The position numbers were made by a program, and so were the translations under genes. DNA of 64,000 nucleotides from JAJCYX01 sp965243825 (GTDB lineage: Bacteria > Chloroflexota > Dehalococcoidia > Lucifugimonadales > Lucifugimonadaceae), in the NCBI GenBank assembly GCA_965243825.1, contig CBDEVT010000001.1, positions 3,203,476-3,267,475 on the forward strand, in the 5' to 3' direction. Positions 8,410 through 15,798 of the stretch are shown here, piece by piece (position 1 is the first letter of the stretch; every line of letters starts with the position of its first letter). A model generated the notes under the pieces. That model saw only the letters and a program-made list of their open reading frames with translations, ran no database searches and was not told where the DNA came from.

Positions 8410-10464
8410 ATGAATATGAGTCGATCACGTCTATTCATCACCGCTTTGGCCGGGCTTTTGCTTACGGCAAGTCTCATGAGCATGGCGCAAAGCCAAAGTG
8501 CGGCAAGCAGTCACTTTGTCACCTTCAGTGGTGTTGTGAGAGATGACTCCGGTAACATCGCGCCGAACCAGCGTGTCTCGCTTGAAGGAGGTCCTTCAGG
8601 GTCTGCTGCATATACTGGACCTGACGGTGCGTTCGAGGTCTTCGTGCTGCCAGGTACCTATCAACTGAGTGTGACAGGTGGCAATGTCGGCACCCTCCCT
8701 CAACAGTACTCAGCTACCACCACGATCGATGTACTGGCTGACCTCGAACAGGACCTAACTCTGCCGAGTGTCGTGCTCGATGTCACAGTCGAAGATCCAC
8801 TTGGCAACCCTGTACCTGATGTCTTCTTGAACGTGATCCAGAGGAGCACATCCTTAGAGCTATTCCCTGGCGGGAATGCAGTCGCATCCATGAGTGCTGC
8901 CGAGATACAGACCTCGGAGGCTGGACAGCTCAGCGTCAACGTGTTCCCAACCAACCCTGAAGGATTGGAAGTCCATGCGTACCCGCTACCGGAGAGCGGC
9001 TTCGCGCCAGAAAGTGTCACCGGTGTGTTGGTGCCGGACGACAGTCCTATCACGATCACGCTGTCTCAATCGACGGTCACCTTCAGTGGTGTTGTGAGAG
9101 ATGACTCCGGTAACATCGCGCCGAACCAGCGTGTCTCGCTTGAAGGAGGTCCTTCAGGGTCTGCTGCATATACTGGACCTGACGGTGCGTTCGAGGTCTT
9201 CGTGCTGCCAGGTACCTATCAACTGAGTGTGACAGGTGGCAATGTCGGCACCCTCCCTCAACAGTACTCAGCTACCACCACGATCGATGTACTGGCTGAC
9301 CTCGAACAGGACCTAACTCTGCCGAGTGTCGTGCTCGATGTCACAGTCGAAGATCCACTTGGCAACCCTGTACCTGATGTCTTCTTGAACGTGATCCAGA
9401 GGAGCACATCCTTAGAGCTATTCCCTGGCGGGAATGCAGTCGCATCCATGAGTGCTGCCGAGATACAGACCTCGGAGGCTGGACAGCTCAGCGTCAACGT
9501 GTTCCCAACCAACCCTGAAGGATTGGAAGTCCATGCGTACCCGCTACCGGAGAGTCGCTGTGTCAGAGGCAGCGTAAGTGGCGTTCCCGCCCCTGTGAGT
9601 ACTTTAGTCGTTGTCTCGATCGATTGCGAGACAGTTTCCGCAGGTGGGCCGTATACGGTAAATGAGGGTGGATTCATTGAGCTTGTTGGTGTAGCGGCAG
9701 ACCGTTCGGGCGGATCAAATCCCTTGACGTATATGTGGGACCTGGACGGAGATGGCGATTTCGGGGAGTCTGGGGCCGATGCAGCAAACGGTGACGAGAT
9801 CGGGCAATCCCCGACCTTAAACGCTGTTTCGTTAGATGGTCCAAACACGTTCGAGATAGCGCTGTCGGTAACAAGCGGGAGTGGTCACTCGGTGCAAAAC
9901 GGTACTTCGGTCGCTGTTCTCAACGTAGCCCCGACCGTGGAAGTGACCCTTGAGACTATGCCAGTGATCATTGGATCTCCGGCAGTGTTTTCAGTTTCGT
10001 TTACAGATCCTGCCCCAAACGACGGCCCGTTTCTGATCCAGCTGGATTTTGGCGATGGCACTGTGACCGAGCCATTGGCACAGGCAGAGCTCTACGAGTA
10101 TGAGTACGACAACCCGGGTGTCTTCCTAGTTACGGCAACCGTCATTGACAAGGACGGCGGCGCGGGCACAGGGTCGGTAGCGGTCAGTGCAATTACACCC
10201 GGGCAGGCTACAGAGGAACTAATTGTGCACATCTATGTCCTGGGACTAGCGAACGGTGTTGAGAGGAGTCTGGTGGCCCGTCTTGGGAATGTGCAAAAAC
10301 TGATTGAAGACGACAATTCAGCGAACGATCGCGCTGCATGTCGAAAGATCACAGCGTTCATGAATCGGGTGGACGCTCTGCGAAAGAAAGGAACACTGGT
10401 GTCATCTGATGCTGACTCACTTCGTCAACATGGAGCAGCAATCGTCTCTGTGCTGAACTGCTGA
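8410..10464 (+). CDS. secreted multidomain protein with duplicated Ig-like units, PKD domains and FIMAH domain
   Basis: A 684-residue exported protein. Signal peptide: residues 1-30 (MNMSRSRLFITALAGLLL, cleavage after a Ser/Ala/Gln run). Residues about 37-195 and 223-381 are two copies of a carboxypeptidase-regulatory/CNA-B-like beta unit, identical over 479 bp of DNA. Then come PKD-like regions (GGPYTVNEGG, MWDLDGDGDFGES; and LDFGDGTVTEP, YDNPGVFLVTATVIDKDGG). The last 80 residues (LIVHIYVLGLANGVERSLVARL onward, in pieces) look like a FIMAH helical domain, common at the C-terminus of secreted or surface proteins. Role: probably extracellular adhesion or scaffold; no catalytic domain is seen. 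ATG 8416 is an alternative start. Confidence 0.8.
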   Translation: MNMSRSRLFITALAGLLLTASLMSMAQSQSAASSHFVTFSGVVRDDSGNIAPNQRVSLEGGPSGSAAYTGPDGAFEVFVLPGTYQLSVTGGNVGTLPQQYSATTTIDVLADLEQDLTLPSVVLDVTVEDPLGNPVPDVFLNVIQRSTSLELFPGGNAVASMSAAEIQTSEAGQLSVNVFPTNPEGLEVHAYPLPESGFAPESVTGVLVPDDSPITITLSQSTVTFSGVVRDDSGNIAPNQRVSLEGGPSGSAAYTGPDGAFEVFVLPGTYQLSVTGGNVGTLPQQYSATTTIDVLADLEQDLTLPSVVLDVTVEDPLGNPVPDVFLNVIQRSTSLELFPGGNAVASMSAAEIQTSEAGQLSVNVFPTNPEGLEVHAYPLPESRCVRGSVSGVPAPVSTLVVVSIDCETVSAGGPYTVNEGGFIELVGVAADRSGGSNPLTYMWDLDGDGDFGESGADAANGDEIGQSPTLNAVSLDGPNTFEIALSVTSGSGHSVQNGTSVAVLNVAPTVEVTLETMPVIIGSPAVFSVSFTDPAPNDGPFLIQLDFGDGTVTEPLAQAELYEYEYDNPGVFLVTATVIDKDGGAGTGSVAVSAITPGQATEELIVHIYVLGLANGVERSLVARLGNVQKLIEDDNSANDRAACRKITAFMNRVDALRKKGTLVSSDADSLRQHGAAIVSVLNC
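8518..8996 (+). repeat. internal duplication, copy 1 (479 bp)
   Basis: Reads identical, base for base, to 9076-9554, at an offset of 558 bases (186 codons, in frame). It encodes one Ig-like unit of the FIMAH protein. Confidence 0.95.
9076..9554 (+). repeat. internal duplication, copy 2 (479 bp)
   Basis: Second copy of 8518-8996 with no difference found by eye, including third codon positions. The 79 bases between copies and the sequence after 9554 are unrelated to each other. Confidence 0.95.
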
Positions 10465-10471
10465 GCTAATT

Positions 10472-10493
10472 CGGGGTCTGTAAATCTACCCCG
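10472..10493 (+). terminator. probable terminator hairpin after the FIMAH protein
   Basis: CGGGGT and ACCCCG arms (6 bp) around a 10-base loop, beginning 8 bases after the stop. No long T run follows, so the call is tentative. Confidence 0.45.
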
Positions 10494-10512
10494 TCGTCAG
10501 TTTGCGATCAAA

Positions 10513-10561
10513 GAAAACGCATCTAAAAACGTTCTGGAAATTATCCCCTCAGTTCCAGTAG
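10513..10561 (+). repeat. dispersed intergenic repeat, copy R6
   Basis: AAAACGCATCTAAAAACGTTCTGG followed by TTATCCCCTCAGTTCCAG. The inner pair of the 5' hairpin has changed on both sides (T-A in most copies, G-C here), a compensatory change. The rest of the 10465-10799 gap shows only a small GACGC/GCGTC hairpin at 10598-10610. Confidence 0.75.
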
Positions 10562-10799
10562 TCCTTAGTTGCGCTGCATCCCAAGAATCTGGACTTCGAC
10601 GCTAAGCGTCCCTTTTGCCTACTTCAGCTAAATCTGTCGAACTATCAACTATGCGTGTTCTCGAGCACGATCCACAGCGTCTCGGTCGTCAGCCACTGTT
10701 TGAGCGGTGCAATTCCATCCTCAACGCCTGCACGCATGTACATTGCCTTGAGAAAGTTGCCGAAGATCTGGGACCTGCACGAGGAACAAGGACTTAGCC

Positions 10800-11618
10800 G
10801 TGAACAGAAATATCGCCGACCATTATGAAGCGGGCAACCTATCTGAAGTCATTGACCAAGGCCTAACTCTGGTTACTGGTGGTTCGAGAAAAGCCACAAT
10901 TGACGACCTGGCACCAGTCGACGAATTTCACATTGGCGGCAGGCAAGCATCAATTCATTTGTTCGAGCAGTTGAACATCTCCGCCGATGACAAGGGACTG
11001 GATGTCGGCGCAGGGATTGGTGGAACCGCACGCTTCGTAGCGAACAAGTACGGAGCCAAAGTCGAAGGAATAGACCTCACTCCGGAGTTTTGCGAAGTCG
11101 CCGCCTATTTAACTGACCTAGTTGGGATGACCGGCCGCGTCAATGTCAGACGAGGCAGCGCTCTGGATCTACCCTATGACGATAACTCGTTCACATTCGC
11201 GTACATGATGCACGTTGGGATGAACATCGAGGACAAACCAACGCTCTATTCAGAGGTTAGGCGAGTCCTACAGGCCGGTGGTACGTTCGCTGTCTATGAT
11301 GTGATGGCCGGTGCAGCCAGCGGAAGGTTCCGCTATCCAGTGCCTTGGGCAACAACGAGTGAGGAAAGCTTTCTCGAAACGCCGGATGCTGTGCAGGCAA
11401 AACTCGTTGAAGCGGGTTTTACTGTCCATGCTGTGACTGATAGGACCGACTTCGCTATCGAGTTTTTTCAAACTGCACTAGCAGCTGCTAGCGATGGTCC
11501 ATCCGCAATCGGTCTACACCAGATACTGGGAACTAACGCCCGCGAGAAACTGACTAACATGGTCGGCAATGTCAAGGACGGGCTTTGTGGACCCTGGGAG
11601 ATCATCGCAACGGCCTGA
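10800..11618 (+). CDS. class I SAM-dependent methyltransferase
   Basis: A 272-residue cytoplasmic protein with the Rossmann methyltransferase fold. Motif I is GLDVGAGIGGTARFVA (about 66-81), the acidic end of strand 2 is in VEGIDLT (about 92), then SALDLPYDDNSFTFAY (about 122-137) and the post-motif LQAGGTFAVYDVM. The arrangement, and HIGGRQASIHLFEQL before motif I, resemble UbiE/COQ5-like and sarcosine/dimethylglycine methyltransferase relatives. Substrate unknown. It starts at GTG 10800 with AAGGA at 10788-10792. A second, only distantly related methyltransferase follows after about 100 bases in the same direction. Confidence 0.85.
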   Translation: MNRNIADHYEAGNLSEVIDQGLTLVTGGSRKATIDDLAPVDEFHIGGRQASIHLFEQLNISADDKGLDVGAGIGGTARFVANKYGAKVEGIDLTPEFCEVAAYLTDLVGMTGRVNVRRGSALDLPYDDNSFTFAYMMHVGMNIEDKPTLYSEVRRVLQAGGTFAVYDVMAGAASGRFRYPVPWATTSEESFLETPDAVQAKLVEAGFTVHAVTDRTDFAIEFFQTALAAASDGPSAIGLHQILGTNAREKLTNMVGNVKDGLCGPWEIIATA

Positions 11619-11716
11619 GGTTGTTGCTGTATAAGTTCGAGATCTTCCCGATTAGGTTTCGACCTATGCGCACAAGTTGGATAGAGAGGCTGTGAGAAGC
11701 AAGGATTTGATGCAAG

Positions 11717-12586
11717 GTGAATTCCAGTCAATCTGGTAGCTCAGAATTCAAAGCGAATCAGGAACAACAGTGGGATTCGGTCGCCCATGCCTGGCGAAAA
11801 TGGTGGCCCTCTGCTGAGCGCGGAGCCCAGTTTGTAAGCGATGCCTTGGCAAACGCGATCGGCGCATCTGAAGGACAAAGGCTGCTAGATATATCCACAG
11901 GTATCGGGGAACCAGCTGTCACTCTGGCTAAGACTGTCGGACCGAATGGAAGTGTAGTAGCCACCGATCAGTCGGCAGGGATGCTCCGTATAGCTTCGGA
12001 ACGCATCACTGAGGAGGGATTATCAAACGTAGAGCTGGTGAAGTCCGACACTGAAGTTCTCTCGTTGCCGAGTTCTACATTTGATGGTGCCGTTTGTCGT
12101 TGGGGGCTGATGTTTCTCCCCGATATTCAGCAGGCCCTATCTCGGATCCGCGAGCTGCTTAAGCCAGGAGCGAAGTTCGCGACGGTCGTTTGGGGCCCGA
12201 TGGATGAAGTGCCATTCACGAGTATCCCGTTCTCTGTTGCTGCAAGAACGTTAGACCCACCTCCTGGACCTCCAGCACCGGGCACTCCAAGCGCCCACGG
12301 TCTCGGTGACGACGGCGTGCTGCAGTCAACTCTGCGCCAGGCCGGATTCAGCGATGTGTCGGGTGAAAACCTGTTCCCTAGATTCGAACTCGATAGCGTC
12401 GACGAGTACTTGGAGTGGCTCCGAGACATGCTCCCTTCAATACAGGGTCTGCTGAAAGGACGAAGCTCCGAAGAAACTGAACGATTCTGGAAATCCGTAA
12501 AGGACTCGGCGACTGCGCACTGCGATGAAACCGGCGCCTTCAGAGTTGTCAACACAGCCCCAATTGCAGTTGGTACCAAAAGTTAG
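11717..12586 (+). CDS. class I SAM-dependent methyltransferase (UbiE-like)
   Basis: A 289-residue methyltransferase. N-terminus: WDSVAHAWRKWWP, as in UbiE-type proteins; motif I LLDISTGIGEPAVTLAK (about 57-73); strand 2 acidic residue in VVATDQSAGML; post-I SDTEVLSLPSSTFDGAVCRW; then LKPGAKFATVVWGP. A Pro-rich insert (DPPPGPPAPGTPS) follows. Such enzymes methylate small aromatic or lipid substrates; the target is unknown. Start GTG 11717 is the only in-frame option near AAGGA at 11701-11705. It may form an operon with the preceding methyltransferase. Confidence 0.85.
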   Translation: MNSSQSGSSEFKANQEQQWDSVAHAWRKWWPSAERGAQFVSDALANAIGASEGQRLLDISTGIGEPAVTLAKTVGPNGSVVATDQSAGMLRIASERITEEGLSNVELVKSDTEVLSLPSSTFDGAVCRWGLMFLPDIQQALSRIRELLKPGAKFATVVWGPMDEVPFTSIPFSVAARTLDPPPGPPAPGTPSAHGLGDDGVLQSTLRQAGFSDVSGENLFPRFELDSVDEYLEWLRDMLPSIQGLLKGRSSEETERFWKSVKDSATAHCDETGAFRVVNTAPIAVGTKS

Positions 12587-12658
12587 TGGAATCTGTGCCG
12601 CCACTGCGCCCAACTGAAGACAGGATGAACGTGTCAGGTACCCGTTTATGCCCCACAC

Positions 12659-13504
12659 TTAATCCCGGTCCGGACCTTTGCCTAGGTCGGCTGCACCCGG
12701 TGGCCCCCAAGGTGTCATTGGTCTGGCAAAAGAGCCGCCTTCTGGACCCCAGGGAGTTTCAGGCTTCGGCATGGTTTTTCCGTCTACGATCAACTTATCT
12801 ACTCTTTCCTCAAAGAAACAGATCAGGCCTTGGATTTTGGTCGCCTCGTCGTGCGGTTTGGCGTAGGTCCAAGCCACATCTTCGACCGTGGTGTCTCCAA
12901 CGGCAGCTGAGAAGTAGCTGGCATCTCCTTTGTAAGGGCACTGGCTTGTCGTTTCGCTGGGCTGTAGAACGCCGTCCTTGACCGCTTCCTGAGGCAGGTA
13001 GTATCGAGCCGGCAAACCCGGTTCCAGAAGAAGGATGTTGTTCGGTGCCATCGCGATGGATTCGCTTCCAATGATGACTTCAACCGGCCGGTAGCTGTTG
13101 ACCATGTCAATGCGTTTGAATGGATCACGTGGATGCACGAAAACTTCTTCATCCTCTTCAATCCATGAATCCATCGCATCCCAGCGAACCGCAACGTAGC
13201 CAGATAAGAACTCCACCGGATCACTCGGCTCAACGAACTCCCAGGCGGCGCCTTCGATCAGTTCTCCATCTACCACCATCGAATAGTTAATGTACGTGCC
13301 CAGCTCAGACGGGAGCTCGATATCGGAACGAGTCAGAAGATCGTGATTCACATCAGCGGTGGGAAAGAAATAGACCGGAGGGATGCCGCCGTCTCGGTAC
13401 ATGTAGACCGACTCACTGACAGCAACATCCTGATCCGATTTAACCGCCTTAACCTTCTTAGCAACTGGTATCCAAGTTGGCTGGAGCGCGCTTGGGAGCA
13501 TCAC
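12659..13504 (-). CDS. DUF427 protein with two tandem domains
   Basis: A 281-residue protein on the opposite strand to its neighbours. The C-terminal domain is a textbook DUF427: RPVEVIIGSESIA, LLLEPGLPARYYLP, CPYKGDASYFS, VEDVAWTYAKPHDEATKIQGLICFF. The N-terminal half repeats the pattern in diverged form (VPVAKKVKAVKSD-like start, VYFFPTADV, YSMVVDGELIEGAAWEFVEPSD, GYVAVRWDAMDSWIEED). The domain function is not established. The last 25 residues are Gly/Pro-rich (TPWGPEGG, TPWGPPGAA). No signal peptide. Two-domain forms are less common than single-domain ones. Its 3' end is 70 bases from the convergent methyltransferase. Confidence 0.85.
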   Translation of the reverse strand: MMLPSALQPTWIPVAKKVKAVKSDQDVAVSESVYMYRDGGIPPVYFFPTADVNHDLLTRSDIELPSELGTYINYSMVVDGELIEGAAWEFVEPSDPVEFLSGYVAVRWDAMDSWIEEDEEVFVHPRDPFKRIDMVNSYRPVEVIIGSESIAMAPNNILLLEPGLPARYYLPQEAVKDGVLQPSETTSQCPYKGDASYFSAAVGDTTVEDVAWTYAKPHDEATKIQGLICFFEERVDKLIVDGKTMPKPETPWGPEGGSFARPMTPWGPPGAADLGKGPDRD

Positions 13505-13629
13505 TTTGGCCTGAACCTCCGATTGATCGGTTATGAACCGATTTCTCAGATCTGTCTGAAGTCCACGAAAATATCAACGGTATCAGAGCAACATCGTGCA
13601 GTTTTACTGACTAACCAACTACTTGATCC

Positions 13630-13690
13630 AGAATTCATCTCGAAAAGTTCTGCTTATCATCCCCTCAACTCCGATCAAACATCGGCAGAA
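13630..13690 (+). repeat. dispersed intergenic repeat, copy R7
   Basis: GAATTCATCTCGAAAAGTTC, TGCTTATCATCCCCTCAACTCC, then GGCAGAAT. The 5' stem keeps pairing as GAATT/AGTTC with one T-G wobble, and CCGAT/ATCGG forms a second hairpin at the usual place of the 3' stem. Confidence 0.85.
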
Positions 13691-13809
13691 TCAGTAGTGT
13701 CATCATGTTGCGGTCTTACTTTCTTCCAGCCGGATCGACCGTGCATACACATCCGCTGCTATGGTTCGTGGCGGCAGATTTAGTATCGGCTACTGCACAG
13801 GAGAAAGGC

Positions 13810-14292
13810 ATGACAGACCCAAGCGAGCCACTTGACCCAAAGGTCACTCAATTCGTTGCAGACAACCCACAAGGAGTATTAACCACATATCGCCGCAATG
13901 GCAAAGCTCAACTGAGCATCGTCACCGTGCGGCCACACGACGGCGCGATATGTGTGTCGATAACTGAAGACCGCGCCAAGTTCAAGAACCTGCTGCGTAA
14001 CCCTTCCTGCTCGATCCTCGTGTCGGCCGCAGACTGGTGGTCCGGCTTCATAGTGTTCGACGGTGAAGCTGAACTGACCTGGTCGGGTAACGCCGATTCG
14101 GAGACTGTCCGTCAGGCAAGGAGAGAGGTATATAGCGCAACGACCCGCCGCCGCTCAACCGACTGGGACGAATACGATCGATTGGTCGAAACCGACAAAC
14201 GAGTTGCTCTGATCATTCGCCCTACTCACATGTACGGGACCTACTTCAACGAAAGCTGGTCAGGCCGCAGAAACATGCCAGGTGGCCGGTAG
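13810..14292 (+). CDS. PPOX-class (pyridoxamine 5'-phosphate oxidase fold) flavin/F420-binding protein
   Basis: A 160-residue split-barrel protein. It carries the family pattern VLTTYRRNGKAQLSIVTV near 25-42, ICVSITEDRAKFKNLLRNPSCSILV near 50-75 (read as two blocks), and a C-terminal VALIIRPTHMYGTYF. This matches PPOX-class F420- or FMN-dependent enzymes. Cofactor cannot be decided by eye. I place the start at ATG 13810 behind AGGAG (13799-13803); the frame is open further upstream without a binding site. It lies 25 bases before the enolase-superfamily gene, so the two are probably co-transcribed. Confidence 0.8.
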   Translation: MTDPSEPLDPKVTQFVADNPQGVLTTYRRNGKAQLSIVTVRPHDGAICVSITEDRAKFKNLLRNPSCSILVSAADWWSGFIVFDGEAELTWSGNADSETVRQARREVYSATTRRRSTDWDEYDRLVETDKRVALIIRPTHMYGTYFNESWSGRRNMPGGR

Positions 14293-14317
14293 CAACTGAC
14301 TTCTGAGGACGGTATTG

Positions 14318-15475
14318 ATGAAGATTACCGATATCGAAGCACTGGTGACACGGGGGATCGGTAAACCCTGGCTATTCTGCATCATCAGGACGGATGCCGG
14401 CATAACAGGCTACTCAGAGTTTGGGTTCGGTGGCTTACCGCAGGGCATTCTGGGTCTGGTCGAAGACTTCAAACCTCTTCTCATCGGCAAAGACCCCTTG
14501 CCAGTAGAGCGACGGTACCAGGAGCTTCGCTCGCTTACTGAATACACGGCTGGAGGCGCCACCCAGAAAGCTCTGGCGGGGGTCGAGCTTGCGCTATGGG
14601 ACATAAAGGGAAAGGAAGCTGGAAAACCGGTCCACGAGCTTCTTGGCGGTCCTACCAAAGATGAACAGCACGTCTACTGGTCGCACCTGATTACATACCC
14701 TGCCAACTTTGCCGAGGAAATGGAAGTCCCGCCGATCACAACCTGGGACGACGTTCGGCGATGCGTGAGAGAAGCCGTTGATGCCGGATACGATGCCGTC
14801 AAGACCAACTTTGTTTTTCCAGGAGAGGATGATGCTGGTCGTAGGAGCCGGATGCTGCGTCCAGGCTTATCAACTACTCCGGATCTTCTCGACCACATCG
14901 AGAAGCAAATCGGCATCATGCGCGAAGAAGGCGGAGACGATCTACAGATTGCGCTCGACATAAACAAGTCGTTTCGCCCTGAAGCCCAGGTTCAGATAGC
15001 CCGTCGGCTTGAGCCGTTCAACCTCATGTGGTTGGAGATTGATAATCCGGATCCTGCATCGCTAAGACACGTTAGAGATTCAACGTCTACTACGATTTTG
15101 ACTGGCGAGGCACTGCTTGGAGTCGAGCAGTTCAGGCCGTTCTTTGAACACGGTGCTATGGCGATAACCAAGCTGGATATGCAGTGGCAAGGGCTAATCT
15201 CGGCCAGGCAGGTGTGTTTGATGGCCGATGCATTTCAGCACAACGTGGCACCGCACAACTTCAATGGGCATCTTTCGACGTTTCAGAGTCTGAACCTTTG
15301 CGCTTCAGTGAACAACGCAAGGATCATGGAAACTGATCCAATCAGCGCCGTGTTTCGTGATGACCTGTTTACGGTGCTACCGGACGTTGTGAATGGTAAG
15401 GCACGGATACCGACCGGACCTGGGTGGGGAACGGAGCTAGACGAGAAGACCGCCCGGGGTTTGAGGCTGCAGTAG
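14318..15475 (+). CDS. mandelate racemase/muconate lactonizing enzyme (enolase superfamily)
   Basis: A 385-residue enolase-superfamily enzyme with N-terminal capping domain and C-terminal barrel. Visible active-site residues: the K-x-N pair in AVKTNF (about 162), metal ligands Asp in ALDINKS (about 214), Glu in WLEIDNP (about 240) and Glu in TGEALLG (about 264), and His in VAPHNF (about 313). This pattern fits sugar-acid dehydratases of the mandelate-racemase/galactonate-dehydratase type; the sugar is unknown. GAGGA at 14305-14309 favours ATG 14318 over the TTG one codon earlier. It shares a likely operon with the PPOX gene and is followed 31 bases later by repeat R8. Confidence 0.85.
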   Translation: MKITDIEALVTRGIGKPWLFCIIRTDAGITGYSEFGFGGLPQGILGLVEDFKPLLIGKDPLPVERRYQELRSLTEYTAGGATQKALAGVELALWDIKGKEAGKPVHELLGGPTKDEQHVYWSHLITYPANFAEEMEVPPITTWDDVRRCVREAVDAGYDAVKTNFVFPGEDDAGRRSRMLRPGLSTTPDLLDHIEKQIGIMREEGGDDLQIALDINKSFRPEAQVQIARRLEPFNLMWLEIDNPDPASLRHVRDSTSTTILTGEALLGVEQFRPFFEHGAMAITKLDMQWQGLISARQVCLMADAFQHNVAPHNFNGHLSTFQSLNLCASVNNARIMETDPISAVFRDDLFTVLPDVVNGKARIPTGPGWGTELDEKTARGLRLQ

Positions 15476-15506
15476 GTCAGCCAAATGTCCTGAGTTCATC
15501 TCAGGC

Positions 15507-15556
15507 TGAACTCATCTCGAAAAGTTCTGCCTATCATCCCCGTAGCTTCTGATTCT
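15507..15556 (+). repeat. dispersed intergenic repeat, copy R8
   Basis: TGAACTCATCTCGAAAAG, TTCTGCCTATCATCCCC and a TTCTGATTCTG end. Perfect GAACT/AGTTC hairpin. It begins 31 bases after a stop codon. Nothing else is seen in the 15476-15798 gap. Confidence 0.85.
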
Positions 15557-15798
15557 GTTGTTGCATAATTCCGTCATTGAAGTCGGCGCAGGCGATAGGA
15601 TGCCGACCTGAGAACTTGTCTGGCCGAACACTAGTACGACGGCTTCTCCGGAAGACCGATGATCGAGGTTTTGAGCTCCTGGCACTTCCGACCTTTACAG
15701 CTCCGGTATCAGGCGAAGAGTTCGGATTATTGTTTACATCCCGGCAAACGGTCCACAATCATCGTTTTACTGTGCCCGTTCAAGCGGGCTGAACGGAT

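Noticed and set aside
10615..10797. Small 60-codon frame before the first methyltransferase
   Set aside because: No ribosome-binding site or recognisable motif, and it occupies the leader of the methyltransferase gene.
14318..15475. Specific sugar-acid dehydratase name for the enolase-superfamily gene
   Set aside because: Active-site residues fit several subgroups; unlike gudD, no subgroup-specific blocks were clear enough.
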